Positions 19,402 to 28,122 of a stretch of DNA of 64,000 nt are shown one piece after another (the first letter of the stretch is position 1; the number at the start of each line of letters is the position of its first letter). Under the pieces are notes generated by a model. It was not told the DNA's origin and did not search any database. It worked only from the letters and a program-made list of their open reading frames with translations. The position numbers were made by a program, and so were the translations under genes. The stretch comes from Gammaproteobacteria bacterium. Lineage in GTDB: Bacteria > Pseudomonadota > Gammaproteobacteria > SZUA-140. The stretch covers positions 124,001 through 188,000 of the forward strand of contig JADJQS010000007.1 of assembly GCA_016712635.1 (NCBI GenBank), read 5' to 3'.

Positions 19402-20544
19402 ATGATATTCGACTATGAAACGCTCAAGCTGATCTGGTGGCTGTTCGTCGGCGTGCTGCTGATCGGTTTTGCACTCACCGACGGCTTCGATCTCGGGGTC
19501 GGCACCCTGCTGCCGTTCCTCGGCAGGACCGATACGGAGCGCCGCGTCATCATCAATTCCATCGGCCCCACCTGGGACGGCAACCAGGTGTGGTTCATTA
19601 CCGCGGGCGGCGCGGTGTTCGCCGCATGGCCGGCCGTCTACGCCGCGGCGTTCTCCGGGTTTTACGTTGCGCTGCTGCTGGTCCTGTTCGCGCTCTTCTT
19701 CCGGCCGGTTGGATTCGATTACCGCAGCAAGCTGGAGGATCCGCGCTGGCGGAGCGCATGGGACTGGGCGCTGTTCGCCGGCGGGGCGGTCCCGGCTCTT
19801 GTCTTCGGTGTCGCCTTCGGCAACCTGCTGCAGGGGGTGCCGTTTCATTACGATGACATGCTGCGCTCGAGTTATACCGGTTCGTTCTTCGGGTTGCTCA
19901 ATCCCTTCGCACTGCTGGCCGGCGTCGTCAGCCTGAGTATGCTGATCATGCACGGCGCCGTCTACCTTCAGCTGCGCACCGAGGGGACGATCTATGCGCG
20001 CGCCAAGACGGCCGCGCGCCTCGCGGGCGGCGTGATGATCGCGGCGTTCCTGCTCGCCGGCGTCTGGCTCTATATGGGCGTGGAGGGCTACCGCCTGGTG
20101 GCCATGCCGGCAGCGGACGCCATGCCCGGCATCCTCGGCAAGACAGTAGAGCGCACGGCAGGCGCCTGGTTCGAGAACTACGCGCGCTATCCGTGGATGA
20201 TGCTTGCGCCCGTGCTCGGGGTGGCCGGTGCAGTCCTGGCGCTGGTGCTGTCCGCCAGGGACAGGCCCGGTACCGCCTTCGTCTTCAGCGGCCTGTCGCT
20301 CGCCGGTGTGATACTCACCGCAGGATTATCCATGTTTCCGTTCATCCTGCCGTCCTCGACCCGGCCCGGACACAGCCTGACGGCCTGGGACGCCACCTCG
20401 AGCCACCTGACCCTGACCTGGATGTTCTGGGCGACGCTGCTCTTTCTGCCGATCGTGATCGCCTACACGAGCTGGGTCTACCGGGTGATGCGCGGCAAGG
20501 TGACGGAACGCTCGATCGAGGAAAAGGGACATTCGCTTTATTGA
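19402..20544 (+). CDS. cydB: Cytochrome bd ubiquinol oxidase subunit II
   Basis: A 380-residue membrane protein beginning MIFDYETLKLIWWLFVGVLL, followed by the CydB signatures TDGFDLGVGTLLPFLG and NSIGPTWDGNQVWFI. The C-terminus (SSTRPGHSLTAWDATSS, then the last helix) also fits. It pairs with CydA, whose stop is 11 bases upstream. Length matches the family. Confidence 0.96.
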   Translation: MIFDYETLKLIWWLFVGVLLIGFALTDGFDLGVGTLLPFLGRTDTERRVIINSIGPTWDGNQVWFITAGGAVFAAWPAVYAAAFSGFYVALLLVLFALFFRPVGFDYRSKLEDPRWRSAWDWALFAGGAVPALVFGVAFGNLLQGVPFHYDDMLRSSYTGSFFGLLNPFALLAGVVSLSMLIMHGAVYLQLRTEGTIYARAKTAARLAGGVMIAAFLLAGVWLYMGVEGYRLVAMPAADAMPGILGKTVERTAGAWFENYARYPWMMLAPVLGVAGAVLALVLSARDRPGTAFVFSGLSLAGVILTAGLSMFPFILPSSTRPGHSLTAWDATSSHLTLTWMFWATLLFLPIVIAYTSWVYRVMRGKVTERSIEEKGHSLY

Positions 20545-20557
20545 AGGAGGTCTTCGT

Positions 20558-20653
20558 ATGTGGTATTTCACATGGATACTGGGGGTCAGTCTCGCCGTTG
20601 CGCTGGGCGTCATCAACGCGATGTGGCTGGAATCGACGTGCAAGCTCGACTGA
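20558..20653 (+). CDS. cydX: Cytochrome bd small subunit CydX
   Basis: A 31-residue single-helix protein, MWYFTWILGVSLAVALGVIN followed by AMWLESTCKLD. It matches CydX (MWYF.WILG...A.....A.W.E) and has a strong AAGGAGG site 8-10 bases upstream of the ATG. CydX stabilises the haems of the bd oxidase. It lies 13 bases after cydB and 59 bases before sqr. Confidence 0.93.
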   Translation: MWYFTWILGVSLAVALGVINAMWLESTCKLD

Positions 20654-20712
20654 CGGAAGGCGCCGGTTACGGCGGCATCATGGTTGCAACTGAGACGAAG
20701 GAGGACTGACAC

Positions 20713-21981
20713 ATGGCGCATATCGTCATTCTGGGTGCGGGGACCGGCGGCATGCCGGCAGCATACGAGGCGCGCGAGGCGCTGGACAAGTCGCACAAGA
20801 TCACCGTAATCAACGCGACGGATTACTTCCAGTTCGTCCCTTCCAATCCGTGGATCGCCGTCGGCTGGCGCAAGCGCCCCGATATCACGTTTCCGATCCG
20901 TCCATACCTTGAACGCAAGGGCATCGATTTCATCGCCGACTCCGTCACCGAGATCGATGCCGCTGGCAGCACGGTCAGGCTCTCGCGCGGGGAGACCGTA
21001 AAGTACGACTACCTGATCATCGCCACCGGTCCCAAGCTGTCCTTCGACGAGATTCCCGGCATCGGACCCGAGGGTCATACCCAATCCGTGTGCACCGTCG
21101 ACCACGCCGAGAAGGCCTACGGCGCCTATCAGGAGTTCCTCCGGAACCCAGGCCATGCCGTGATCGGCGCGGTACAGGGGGCAAGCTGTTTCGGTCCGGC
21201 CTACGAGTTCGCCTTCATCGTCGATGCTGACCTGCGCAAGCGGAAGCAGCGCGACAGGGTGCCGATGACCTACGTCACCAGCGAGCCCTACATCGGGCAC
21301 CTGGGGCTGGGCGGCGTCGGCGATTCCAAGGGCATGCTTGAGAGCGAGATGCGCGAGCGTCACATCAAATGGATCACCAACGCCAAGGTGACGCGGGTTG
21401 AGGCGGGCAAGATGTTCATCGACGAGCACAACGACGCGGGCCAGGTTATCAAGCAACATGAGCTTGACTTCAAGTTCTCCATGCTGCTTCCGGCCTTCAA
21501 GGGCGTCGACGCGGTGGCCAGGGTTGAAGGGCTGTGCAATCCGCGTGGCTTCGTCATCGTCGACAAGCACCAGCGCAGCCCCAAGTACCAGAACATCTAC
21601 TCCGCCGGCGTGTGCATCGCGATCCCTCCGGTCGAGCAGACGCCGGTGCCGACCGGCACGCCCAAGACCGGGTACATGATCGAGTCGATGGTCACCGCCA
21701 TCGTGCACAACATCGAGGAGGAGCTGACGGGCCGTTCTCCCACGCATACGGGCACCTGGAACGCCATCTGCCTGGCCGACATGGGCGATACCGGCGCCGC
21801 CTTCGTGGCGCTGCCGCAGATTCCGCCGCGCAACGTCAACTGGTTTAAGAAGGGAAAGTGGGTGCATGTAGCCAAGATTGCCTTCGAGAAATATTTCATC
21901 CGCAAGATGAAGAAGGGGACCTCGGAGCCCATATACGAGAAGTACATGCTGAAGGCGCTCGGGATCGAACGCCTGAAATAG
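20713..21981 (+). CDS. sqr: Sulfide:quinone oxidoreductase, type I
   Basis: A 422-residue FAD enzyme: dinucleotide motif GAGTGGMPAA at residues 8-17 and three catalytic cysteines at Cys127 (SVCTVDHA), Cys159 (GASCFGPAYEF) and Cys353 (WNAICLADMGD). These match Cys128, Cys160 and Cys356 of Acidithiobacillus ferrooxidans SQR, and whole segments are near-identical in my memory (PTGTPKTGYMIESMV, VAFEKYFIRKMK-like end). It oxidises H2S to sulfane sulfur at the membrane and reduces quinone. The ribosome site is AAGGAGG. Position behind cydX means quinol made here can be oxidised by the co-encoded bd oxidase. Confidence 0.95.
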   Translation: MAHIVILGAGTGGMPAAYEAREALDKSHKITVINATDYFQFVPSNPWIAVGWRKRPDITFPIRPYLERKGIDFIADSVTEIDAAGSTVRLSRGETVKYDYLIIATGPKLSFDEIPGIGPEGHTQSVCTVDHAEKAYGAYQEFLRNPGHAVIGAVQGASCFGPAYEFAFIVDADLRKRKQRDRVPMTYVTSEPYIGHLGLGGVGDSKGMLESEMRERHIKWITNAKVTRVEAGKMFIDEHNDAGQVIKQHELDFKFSMLLPAFKGVDAVARVEGLCNPRGFVIVDKHQRSPKYQNIYSAGVCIAIPPVEQTPVPTGTPKTGYMIESMVTAIVHNIEEELTGRSPTHTGTWNAICLADMGDTGAAFVALPQIPPRNVNWFKKGKWVHVAKIAFEKYFIRKMKKGTSEPIYEKYMLKALGIERLK

Positions 21982-21997
21982 TCTGGGCCGGCAGCCT

Positions 21998-22031
21998 GGC
22001 GCCGCTCTGCCCGCCGCGGCGGGGCGGCGCC
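21998..22031. terminator. GC-rich hairpin between convergent sqr and nuclease genes
   Basis: GGCGCCGC...GCGGCGCC arms enclose an inner GCCCGCC/GGCGGGGC dyad in the ~50-base gap between two convergent genes. There is no clear T-tract, so it may be a bidirectional hairpin terminator or only a transcript-end stabiliser. Confidence 0.45.
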
Positions 22032-23435
22032 TTATATGTCGATGCGCTCGCCCGGTTCCGGCAGGCGCGCCTCCAGCCCGGTCTCCTCGCGGATGCGGTC
22101 GCGCAATATGGCGGCCTTTTCCGTTTCCCCGTGTACCAGGTACATGCGCGGCCGCTGCGCCGCGAAGCCGCGCGTCCAGTCGAGCAACTGCCGCTGACCC
22201 GCGTGGGCGGAGAATCCTCCGAGGGTGTGGATGCGCGCCTTCACCGCGATCTCGTTTCCCAGCAGGCGTATCTGCTGCGAGCCGTCGACCAGTGCGCGCC
22301 CCGGCGTGCCCCGGGCCTGGAAACCGACGAAGATCACGTGCGCCTCGGCGCGCCACAGATTGTACTTGAGGTGATGGCGGATGCGTCCGCCATTGCACAT
22401 CCCGCTGCCGGCGATGATGATGGCACCCCCGGTGATCTGATTGATCGCCATGGATTCCTCGGCCGAGCGCGAGGTGCGCAGCACCGGCAGCCAGGCATGC
22501 AGGTTGGCGGCATCGGCGCGGTGCAGTTCGGCGATCTCTTCCCGGTTGAACAGCGTCATATGGTCGTGGTAGATCTCGGTCGCCGCGATCGCCATCGGGC
22601 TGTCGAGGAATACCGCGCGCTGCGGCAGTTCGTCCGCCTGATAGAACTGCCCGAGCAGGTAGAGGATCTCCTGCGTGCGACCCACTGCGAACGCGGGTAT
22701 CAGCACGTTGCCTCCGCTGTGCGCGGCGGCCTTCAGTGCCTGTTTGAATTCCTCCACGGTTTCGGCCGTCGGGCGGTGATCGCGGTCGCCGTAGGTTGAC
22801 TCCATCAGCACGATGTCGGCCTCGTCGACCTTGGCCGGATCGCGCAGCAGGAAGGAATCCCTGTTGCCGAGGTCGCCGGAAAAGACCAGTTTCTTCGTGT
22901 CGCCATCCGTCCTGATCCACAATTCGACGATGGCCGAGCCGAGGATGTGCCCGGCGTCGCGGAACCGGAACTCCAGGTCGGGGGACAGCCGGTGGCGGAT
23001 ATCGTAGGAGACAGGGTGGCGCAGGCCGAGCACCGTCTCCACGTCGGCGAGCGTATAAAGCGGGGCGATGGCCTGCCTGCCGGCGCGGCGGCGGATCTTG
23101 TTCTCCCACTCGGTGTCCTTTTCCTCCAGATGGGCCGCGTCCTTCAGCATCAGGGCCACCAGGTCGTGTGTCGCGGGCGTCGCGTAGACCGGTCCGCGGA
23201 AGCCTTCCCGCGTGAGCCGCGGCAGCAGGCCCGAATGGTCGAGATGTGCGTGCGACAGGATCACCGCGTCGATGTCGCACGGGTCGAAGGCGAATGCGCG
23301 CCGGTTGGCCTCCTCGGTCTGTGCGTCGCCCTGGAACATGCCGCATTCGAGCAGGATGCGCGAGCGCGCGGTCTCGATCAGGTAACAGGAGCCCGTTACC
23401 TGTCCGGTCGCGCCCAGAAACTGCAGTGTCGCCAT
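22032..23435 (-). CDS. MBL-fold beta-CASP nuclease (RNA-processing type)
   Basis: A 467-residue metallo-beta-lactamase protein: HxHxDH at residues 62-67 (SHAHLDHSG), start MATLQFLGATGQVTGSCYLI typical of the YSH1/CPSF73-like bacterial group, a beta-CASP insert (FAVGRTQEILYLL, SGMCNGGRIRHHL) and a C-terminal RMMBL-type part (GGFSAHAGQRQLLDW, LVHGE). Predicted cytoplasmic exo/endoribonuclease. Start 23435 is chosen for the GGGAGG site 5 bases upstream; an ATG lies 3 bases earlier. It is not a persulfide dioxygenase despite its position near sqr. Confidence 0.88.
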   Translation of the reverse strand: MATLQFLGATGQVTGSCYLIETARSRILLECGMFQGDAQTEEANRRAFAFDPCDIDAVILSHAHLDHSGLLPRLTREGFRGPVYATPATHDLVALMLKDAAHLEEKDTEWENKIRRRAGRQAIAPLYTLADVETVLGLRHPVSYDIRHRLSPDLEFRFRDAGHILGSAIVELWIRTDGDTKKLVFSGDLGNRDSFLLRDPAKVDEADIVLMESTYGDRDHRPTAETVEEFKQALKAAAHSGGNVLIPAFAVGRTQEILYLLGQFYQADELPQRAVFLDSPMAIAATEIYHDHMTLFNREEIAELHRADAANLHAWLPVLRTSRSAEESMAINQITGGAIIIAGSGMCNGGRIRHHLKYNLWRAEAHVIFVGFQARGTPGRALVDGSQQIRLLGNEIAVKARIHTLGGFSAHAGQRQLLDWTRGFAAQRPRMYLVHGETEKAAILRDRIREETGLEARLPEPGERIDI

Positions 23436-23657
23436 CATGCCTCCCGTATCGTCCGTCTCGCGGCGTTCCCGCATTATTACCGGTGTGGATCAGCCGCGGA
23501 CACCTGATCGCGACTATCATACTGTGTCCGCGTGCCGGGCTGTATTCCCCGCTAGGGTTCAATCTCCCGCCACCATCGCGTAATATGAACCGCAGTTGCG
23601 CGTTCCCGCAAGATCGCGCACCGTGACGGGCACTGGTTTCGCCCGGGGAGGAAGGCG

Positions 23658-24830
23658 ATGGAGAAAATCATGGAACTGATCAGTCAGGTGCGCTGGGAGA
23701 CGATGCTGTTTTCGTCATTCCGGATCACCCTGATCCTGGTCATCGGCTGGATCGCGCTCACTGCGGTCAAGATCGGGCTGCGCCGCATGGAGGCCATGCT
23801 GATTGAGCGGGCGAAGGGCGAGGGCGAGTTCATGGGCGAGGCGGTCAAGCGCGCGGAGACGCTCGCCAAGCTGGTCCGCCAGGCAGCCATCATCGTGATA
23901 TGGGTCATGCTGATCCTGATGATACTGCGCGAGGTCGGCGTGGAGATCGCGCCGATCCTGGCGAGCGCCGGCGTCGTCGGCCTGGCCGTCGGCTTCGGCG
24001 CACAGAATCTGGTGCGTGACCTGATCACGGGGTTCTTCATGATCCTTGAGAATCAGGTGCGCGTGGGGGACGTCGCGATAGTCAACGGGACCGGTGGGCT
24101 GGTGGAGAGGATCAACCTGCGCACCATCGTGCTGCGCGACCTGTCCGGTGTCGTCCACGTGTTTCCCAACGGCACCATCAATACACTCGCCAACGTGACG
24201 CGGGAATGGTCGGCCTATGTGTTTACGGTCGGCGTCGCCTACAAGGAGGACACCGACAGGGTGGTGGACGTGATGCGCCGCGTCGGAGCGGATCTGAAAC
24301 AGGATGAAGCTTTCGGTCCGCTCATGGTGGAGGACATCGAGATCTTCGGCGTGGACGAATTCGCCGATTCCGCCGTCAATATCAAGGGCCGCATCAAGAC
24401 CCTGCCCATCAAGCAGTGGGATGTGGGAAGGGAGTACCTGCGCCGCGTCAAGAAAGCCTTCGATCGCGAAGGCATCGAGATTCCTTTCCCGCACCGCTCA
24501 ATCTACTTCGGAGAGATGAGCAAACCGTTCGCGCTGCAGCTGGTCAACGGCGCCACCCCCGAGCCGGCGCACCGCAAGGGGCGATGCCTGAGCGCAGCGT
24601 TTCCCCGCGAACGGGATCCTCCGGGCACTGAACCCATGCTCGTGTCCGCAGAGCGGTTCGCGGCGCACGTGCCTCCCCCTGTGTCCGGGGATTCCGGGTA
24701 TATGAAACAAACAGGAGTATGTGATGAAGCTTGCAGCTGCAGCGGTGACGATGATGACAGTGATGGTTTCGGCGGCGGGCATTTCCCCGGCGCACGCCGA
24801 GGACGAGACGCCGCCGGGGTGGAGCGGTGA
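23658..24830 (+). CDS. MscS-type mechanosensitive channel with abnormal C-terminal extension
   Basis: Residues ~1-295 are a clear small-conductance channel: two to three N-terminal helices, the pore helix (GVVGLAVGFGAQNLVRDLITGFFMI), the beta domain (VGDVAIVNGTGGLVERINLRTIVLRD) and the FPHRSIYFGE end. From about residue 305 the sequence becomes non-family (HRKGRCLSAAFPRERDPPG...) and runs 107 bases into the next gene. A normal end would be near residue 300-315; stops exist there in both other frames (for example TGA near 24590). A one-base indel near 24550-24590 has probably removed the true stop. Confidence 0.82.
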   Translation: MEKIMELISQVRWETMLFSSFRITLILVIGWIALTAVKIGLRRMEAMLIERAKGEGEFMGEAVKRAETLAKLVRQAAIIVIWVMLILMILREVGVEIAPILASAGVVGLAVGFGAQNLVRDLITGFFMILENQVRVGDVAIVNGTGGLVERINLRTIVLRDLSGVVHVFPNGTINTLANVTREWSAYVFTVGVAYKEDTDRVVDVMRRVGADLKQDEAFGPLMVEDIEIFGVDEFADSAVNIKGRIKTLPIKQWDVGREYLRRVKKAFDREGIEIPFPHRSIYFGEMSKPFALQLVNGATPEPAHRKGRCLSAAFPRERDPPGTEPMLVSAERFAAHVPPPVSGDSGYMKQTGVCDEACSCSGDDDDSDGFGGGHFPGARRGRDAAGVER

Positions 24831-25455
24831 CGCCGGCCTGGGTTTCGTTTCCACGACGGGCAACACCGAGACCGAGACGATCAGTGCCAAAACCACGCTG
24901 GTCTACGGGGCCGCACCCTGGAAAAACACGGCGAAACTCGATCTTCTGAAAGGCAGCGACAATGACGAGACCAATGCCGATCGTGTGACCGTTTCCGGAA
25001 AGTCAGAGCGCAACCTGAGCGAGGCGAGTTATCTGTTCGGCCTGATCAACTACGAAGACGATGAGTTCAGCGGGTACGACTATCGCGCCAGTGAAACGCT
25101 CGGTTATGGCCGTCGCCTGCTGCGGGGCGAGACCGTTACGCTGAACGCCGAAGCCGGTCTGGGTGCGCGCCAGGACAAGTTGAGCGCTACGGGCGGGAGC
25201 GAGGATGACGGCATCGTACGTCTCGCCGGTCTGCTCGAGTGGCGCATCAGTCCTTCCGCCACGTTTACCCAGGAGCTGGAAGGCGAAGGCGGCGGCGGGC
25301 TCACCGTGACCCGCTCCCTGTCCACCCTCTCGGCGCAGGTCGTGGGGAATCTCGCGGCCAAGCTTGGCGTCAGGATCACCCATACTTCCGATGTTCCGCC
25401 CGACATCGACATGACGGACACCGAAACGTCCACCACCCTGGTGTACGAATTCTGA
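24724..25455 (+). CDS. DUF481 family outer-membrane barrel protein
   Basis: A 243-residue exported protein: signal peptide to SPAHA (about residue 23), then alternating beta-strands with the DUF481 hallmark GDAGLGFVSTTGNTETETIS and a C-terminal Phe (TTLVYEF) typical of BAM-inserted barrels. It is related to the salt-induced YdiY. The ATG at 24724 has AGGAG upstream; a GTG three bases before is in frame. It overlaps the tail of the upstream MscS frame, which is more likely an error in that gene. Osmotic context with MscS is suggestive only. Confidence 0.85.
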   Translation: MKLAAAAVTMMTVMVSAAGISPAHAEDETPPGWSGDAGLGFVSTTGNTETETISAKTTLVYGAAPWKNTAKLDLLKGSDNDETNADRVTVSGKSERNLSEASYLFGLINYEDDEFSGYDYRASETLGYGRRLLRGETVTLNAEAGLGARQDKLSATGGSEDDGIVRLAGLLEWRISPSATFTQELEGEGGGGLTVTRSLSTLSAQVVGNLAAKLGVRITHTSDVPPDIDMTDTETSTTLVYEF

Positions 25456-25484
25456 TCCGCTCCGCGCCGGTATGCGGGAAGTCA

Positions 25485-25515
25485 AAAGGGGATGGAGCCT
25501 GGCTCCGTCCCCTTT
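25485..25515 (+). terminator. Strong hairpin after the DUF481 gene (REP-like)
   Basis: AAAGGGGATGGAGCC is followed by GGCTCCGTCCCCTTT, a 15-bp stem with one G-T pair and a minimal loop, then TTGTTGTTT. It can act as a terminator. The GGGGAYGGA...TCCGTCCCC arms also resemble the REP-like family at 48-64 kb. Confidence 0.7.
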
Positions 25516-25702
25516 GTTGTTTCAGCGTTTGCCCAGGCAGAAAGTCGGCGAATTATACCAGTTAATCAGCGGTTTGGTCAGCTTACCCGGGAGTTTGATT
25601 TGAGTTATATATAACTATGCGGCCGTTGCGCATTCGAGTACGGACGCAGGGCGACCGATATAGGATCAGGCTGCATCGTTATGGCTGTTGGGAGGTGTGC
25701 TG

Positions 25703-26335
25703 ATGGCTGGTCACCCGCATTCCGAGCGTCTCATCACCGGGACGGATCTGCGAGAATATTTTCAACACTCCATCGACGACGCACTGACCACCCAGGGTGT
25801 CGATGCGGCAGTGGAGACGGTCTATTACATCGTCAACCTGCTGACCGTCTATCAGCGCGCCGACCGCCTCTACGAGCAAACTCCCGACGGACTGGAGCTC
25901 AAGCCGCTCGCTGTCATGTACGCCGAGGCGCTCGAACTCCCGCATCCCGAGCAGCGCAACCGGGTGGTGCAGCGCCTGGGTGACATCGCGCTGTTCATTG
26001 CCGGGGTATTTTCGGAGAGCCTGCAGCGCAGGCTGGTCGACGTCGATTACTACATCGCCATGGGCAGCAATGCCTACGGCTATCTCTCCGACTCCATGCG
26101 CGGAACGACCCGGGGGGAGGTGTTCTGCGAGATCTTCACCGAGCTGTCGCGCAACTTTTCCGAATTCGTCCTCGCGCTCGCGCACGTGCGCGACGGCGCC
26201 GAGCCGCGCAGTAACGCGGATATCCTGAAAATCTACGACCTGTGGCTGCGCACCGGCAGCCGGAGCGCCGAACGGCGGCTGCGCCAGCTGGGTATTGGCG
26301 GACATGCGCTGGTGACGGAAGCCGTGCGGCACTGA
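25703..26335 (+). CDS. Conserved-looking protein of unknown function (first of a pair)
   Basis: A 210-residue soluble, mainly helical protein with no signal peptide or motif that I recognise. Visible segments: DLREYFQHSIDDALTTQG, VYYIVNLLTVYQRADRLYE, VDYYIAMGSNAYGYLSD. ATG 25703 has GGAGG at 25691-25695; an in-frame TTG at 25688 is less likely. It is 7 bases before another unknown gene, with normal codon use, so both are real and co-expressed. I assign no function. Confidence 0.7.
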   Translation: MAGHPHSERLITGTDLREYFQHSIDDALTTQGVDAAVETVYYIVNLLTVYQRADRLYEQTPDGLELKPLAVMYAEALELPHPEQRNRVVQRLGDIALFIAGVFSESLQRRLVDVDYYIAMGSNAYGYLSDSMRGTTRGEVFCEIFTELSRNFSEFVLALAHVRDGAEPRSNADILKIYDLWLRTGSRSAERRLRQLGIGGHALVTEAVRH

Positions 26336-26342
26336 GCGCGCC

Positions 26343-27011
26343 ATGCCGGCATCGTGCCTGCACAGCCTGCAACGTCATCTCGAGCGTATCTACGAGATCG
26401 ACGTCTCCGGCGACTGCGATGTCGACCGTTTCCTCATCACCGATTCCGAGCTGGCGGTTACGCTGGACAACGGACCCCGCGCGCGCGGGATACCTGAAAA
26501 GCTGCTGGTGCAGGAGCAGGCGGACGAGCTGCATGTGTCGCTTTATCTGGATCCCGCCGTCATCGAGGTGCTGTCCTCCAACGACCCTATCCGCAGCCTG
26601 AACGACGGCAACCTGGCCGCATTCTGGTCGGCGCTGGAAGGGGTGAGTCACTTCCTCTACCTGATCTGGAACGCCCGCCACGGGCGCAGCATCAGTCTGT
26701 TCGAGCTGGAGCTGCAGGCGGAGGTAGACAAATTCGTTGCCGCGCTGTTCCTGCTGGCGCAACAGCGCCGTTTGCACGTGCCGCGCGAGATCCATGAGCG
26801 GCTCTTCGCGAGTCCGGTGTTCGACGTCAGGCTGGACGAAGGCGAGCAACGCCGCTACCGCCATGCGAATCATTTCGCCGGCCTTTATTGCGGTCGGCTG
26901 CGCCGGCGCTATCTGGTGAACCGGGGCGCCGGCCTGATGAAGGATCTGCGCCGCTTCTATCGCCTGACACACCGGCACAAGCTGGATCACATCCGCACAG
27001 CCACCGGCTGA
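26343..27011 (+). CDS. Protein of unknown function (second of a pair)
   Basis: A 222-residue soluble protein. Features: an acidic start (HLERIYEIDVSGDCDVDRFLI), a central LVQEQADELHVSLYLDPAVIEVLSS block and a basic C-terminus (RLRRRYLVNRGAG, RRFYRLTHRHKLDHIR). The acidic/LYLDP block looks like a conserved core. No membrane segment or nucleotide-binding motif is seen. The 7-base gap to the upstream gene argues for joint function. I do not recognise the family. Confidence 0.68.
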   Translation: MPASCLHSLQRHLERIYEIDVSGDCDVDRFLITDSELAVTLDNGPRARGIPEKLLVQEQADELHVSLYLDPAVIEVLSSNDPIRSLNDGNLAAFWSALEGVSHFLYLIWNARHGRSISLFELELQAEVDKFVAALFLLAQQRRLHVPREIHERLFASPVFDVRLDEGEQRRYRHANHFAGLYCGRLRRRYLVNRGAGLMKDLRRFYRLTHRHKLDHIRTATG

Positions 27012-27224
27012 TTTTCCCGCCACTGGTACGCGGCAGATGTCCCGCGCAGTCACCTCCGTTCCCGCCGGGCATGATCGCGCCGCGGATCCATCCTGATCGG
27101 CTCGGCGCCGGGTAAACATTGCCTCGATAGTGCCGATATCTCGATCAGGGGCGGCCGTCAGCCGGCCGGTCTTTCGTCCCTTCTAATGAATCGTCCGTCC
27201 GGCTGTCGCGGCAGGGGCATGGTT

Positions 27225-28103
27225 ATGCGGCGTTCGGTTCTGTTCATCCAATGTGCAGTGATCTTCCTGATAACGATACGGGCGTCCGCGGCCGAACACG
27301 CGACATTGTCTGTCGAGGCCGCGTTGGCCGAGGCGGTGCATGGTTCTGCCAGCGCACAGTACCAGCTCGGCAACCGCTATCTGAACGGCGACGGGGTCGC
27401 GCAGAATTTCACCGATTCGGCCCGCTGGTTCCGCCTTGCCGCGGAGAATGGACATACCGAAGCCCAGCTTACGCTCGGCCTGATGTATGAGTCGGGTGTG
27501 GGAGTGGAACAGGACGTCGTGCGGTCGATCGACTGGATCCTGATGTCGGCGCAGGCAGGGCTGCCTGGTGCCCAATACAAGCTCGCGCGGATGTACGCCT
27601 ATGGCGCCGGCGTCACGGTGGATGCCGCGGCGGCGGCCGGATGGTATGCCGGGGCCGCGGCGGGCGGCGTCGTCGAGGCGCAGTATGAGCTTGGGCTAGC
27701 CTATCTGAATGGCCGCGGTGTCGGGCGTGACATGGAGCAGGCCGTCGAGTGGCTGCTTACCGCCGCCGCAGCCGAATACGCCGATGCGCAATATCTGCTC
27801 GGCACCTTATACATGGAGGGTATCGGCGTGCCGCGCGATTATTATGCGGCGATGGAATGGTTTTTTCACGCGGCGCGCCAGGGCCACGGCGACGCCCAGT
27901 ACCACATCGGCATGATGTACGCGCAGGGCATCGGCGTCATGCGGCAGGATGCCAAGGCGGAGCTCTGGCTGCGCCGGGCGGCGTCCGGCGGGCATGAACT
28001 GGCACAGCGCGGACTTGAGGAGCTGATCCGGCGCCGGGTCGAGAATCTGGGAAATTACCCTTTGCCCGATCTGCGGCGGGTGCGGGGGAGTTTGTTCGGT
28101 TGA
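27225..28103 (+). CDS. Exported Sel1-like repeat protein
   Basis: A ~292-residue protein: signal peptide (RRSVLFIQCAVIFLITIRASA) then about six Sel1/TPR-like repeats of ~36 residues (AQYQLGNRYLNGDGVAQN, AQLTLGLMYESGVGVEQD, AQYELGLAYLNGRGVGRD, AQYLLGTLYMEGIGVPRD, AQYHIGMMYAQGIGVMRQ). Sel1 proteins are protein-interaction scaffolds; the partner is unknown. ATG 27225 is preceded by AGGGG with 7-base spacing; ATGs at 27186 and 27219 are in frame. Confidence 0.88.
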   Translation: MRRSVLFIQCAVIFLITIRASAAEHATLSVEAALAEAVHGSASAQYQLGNRYLNGDGVAQNFTDSARWFRLAAENGHTEAQLTLGLMYESGVGVEQDVVRSIDWILMSAQAGLPGAQYKLARMYAYGAGVTVDAAAAAGWYAGAAAGGVVEAQYELGLAYLNGRGVGRDMEQAVEWLLTAAAAEYADAQYLLGTLYMEGIGVPRDYYAAMEWFFHAARQGHGDAQYHIGMMYAQGIGVMRQDAKAELWLRRAASGGHELAQRGLEELIRRRVENLGNYPLPDLRRVRGSLFG

Positions 28104-28122
28104 ACCGCGGGTGGGGCGATGC

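Noticed and set aside
22032..23435. Persulfide dioxygenase next to sqr
   Set aside because: It has an MBL HxHxDH motif but also beta-CASP/RMMBL features and length typical of RNA nucleases.
20326..23562. Very long minus-strand open frame (over 1000 codons) across cydB's end, sqr and the MBL nuclease
   Set aside because: It is antisense to sqr, which has full family support, and its composition is Arg/Gly/Pro-rich without motifs. High GC removes stops by chance.
23658..24830. Novel C-terminal domain on MscS
   Set aside because: The extension is low-complexity and coincides with the next gene's start in another frame; a lost stop is simpler.
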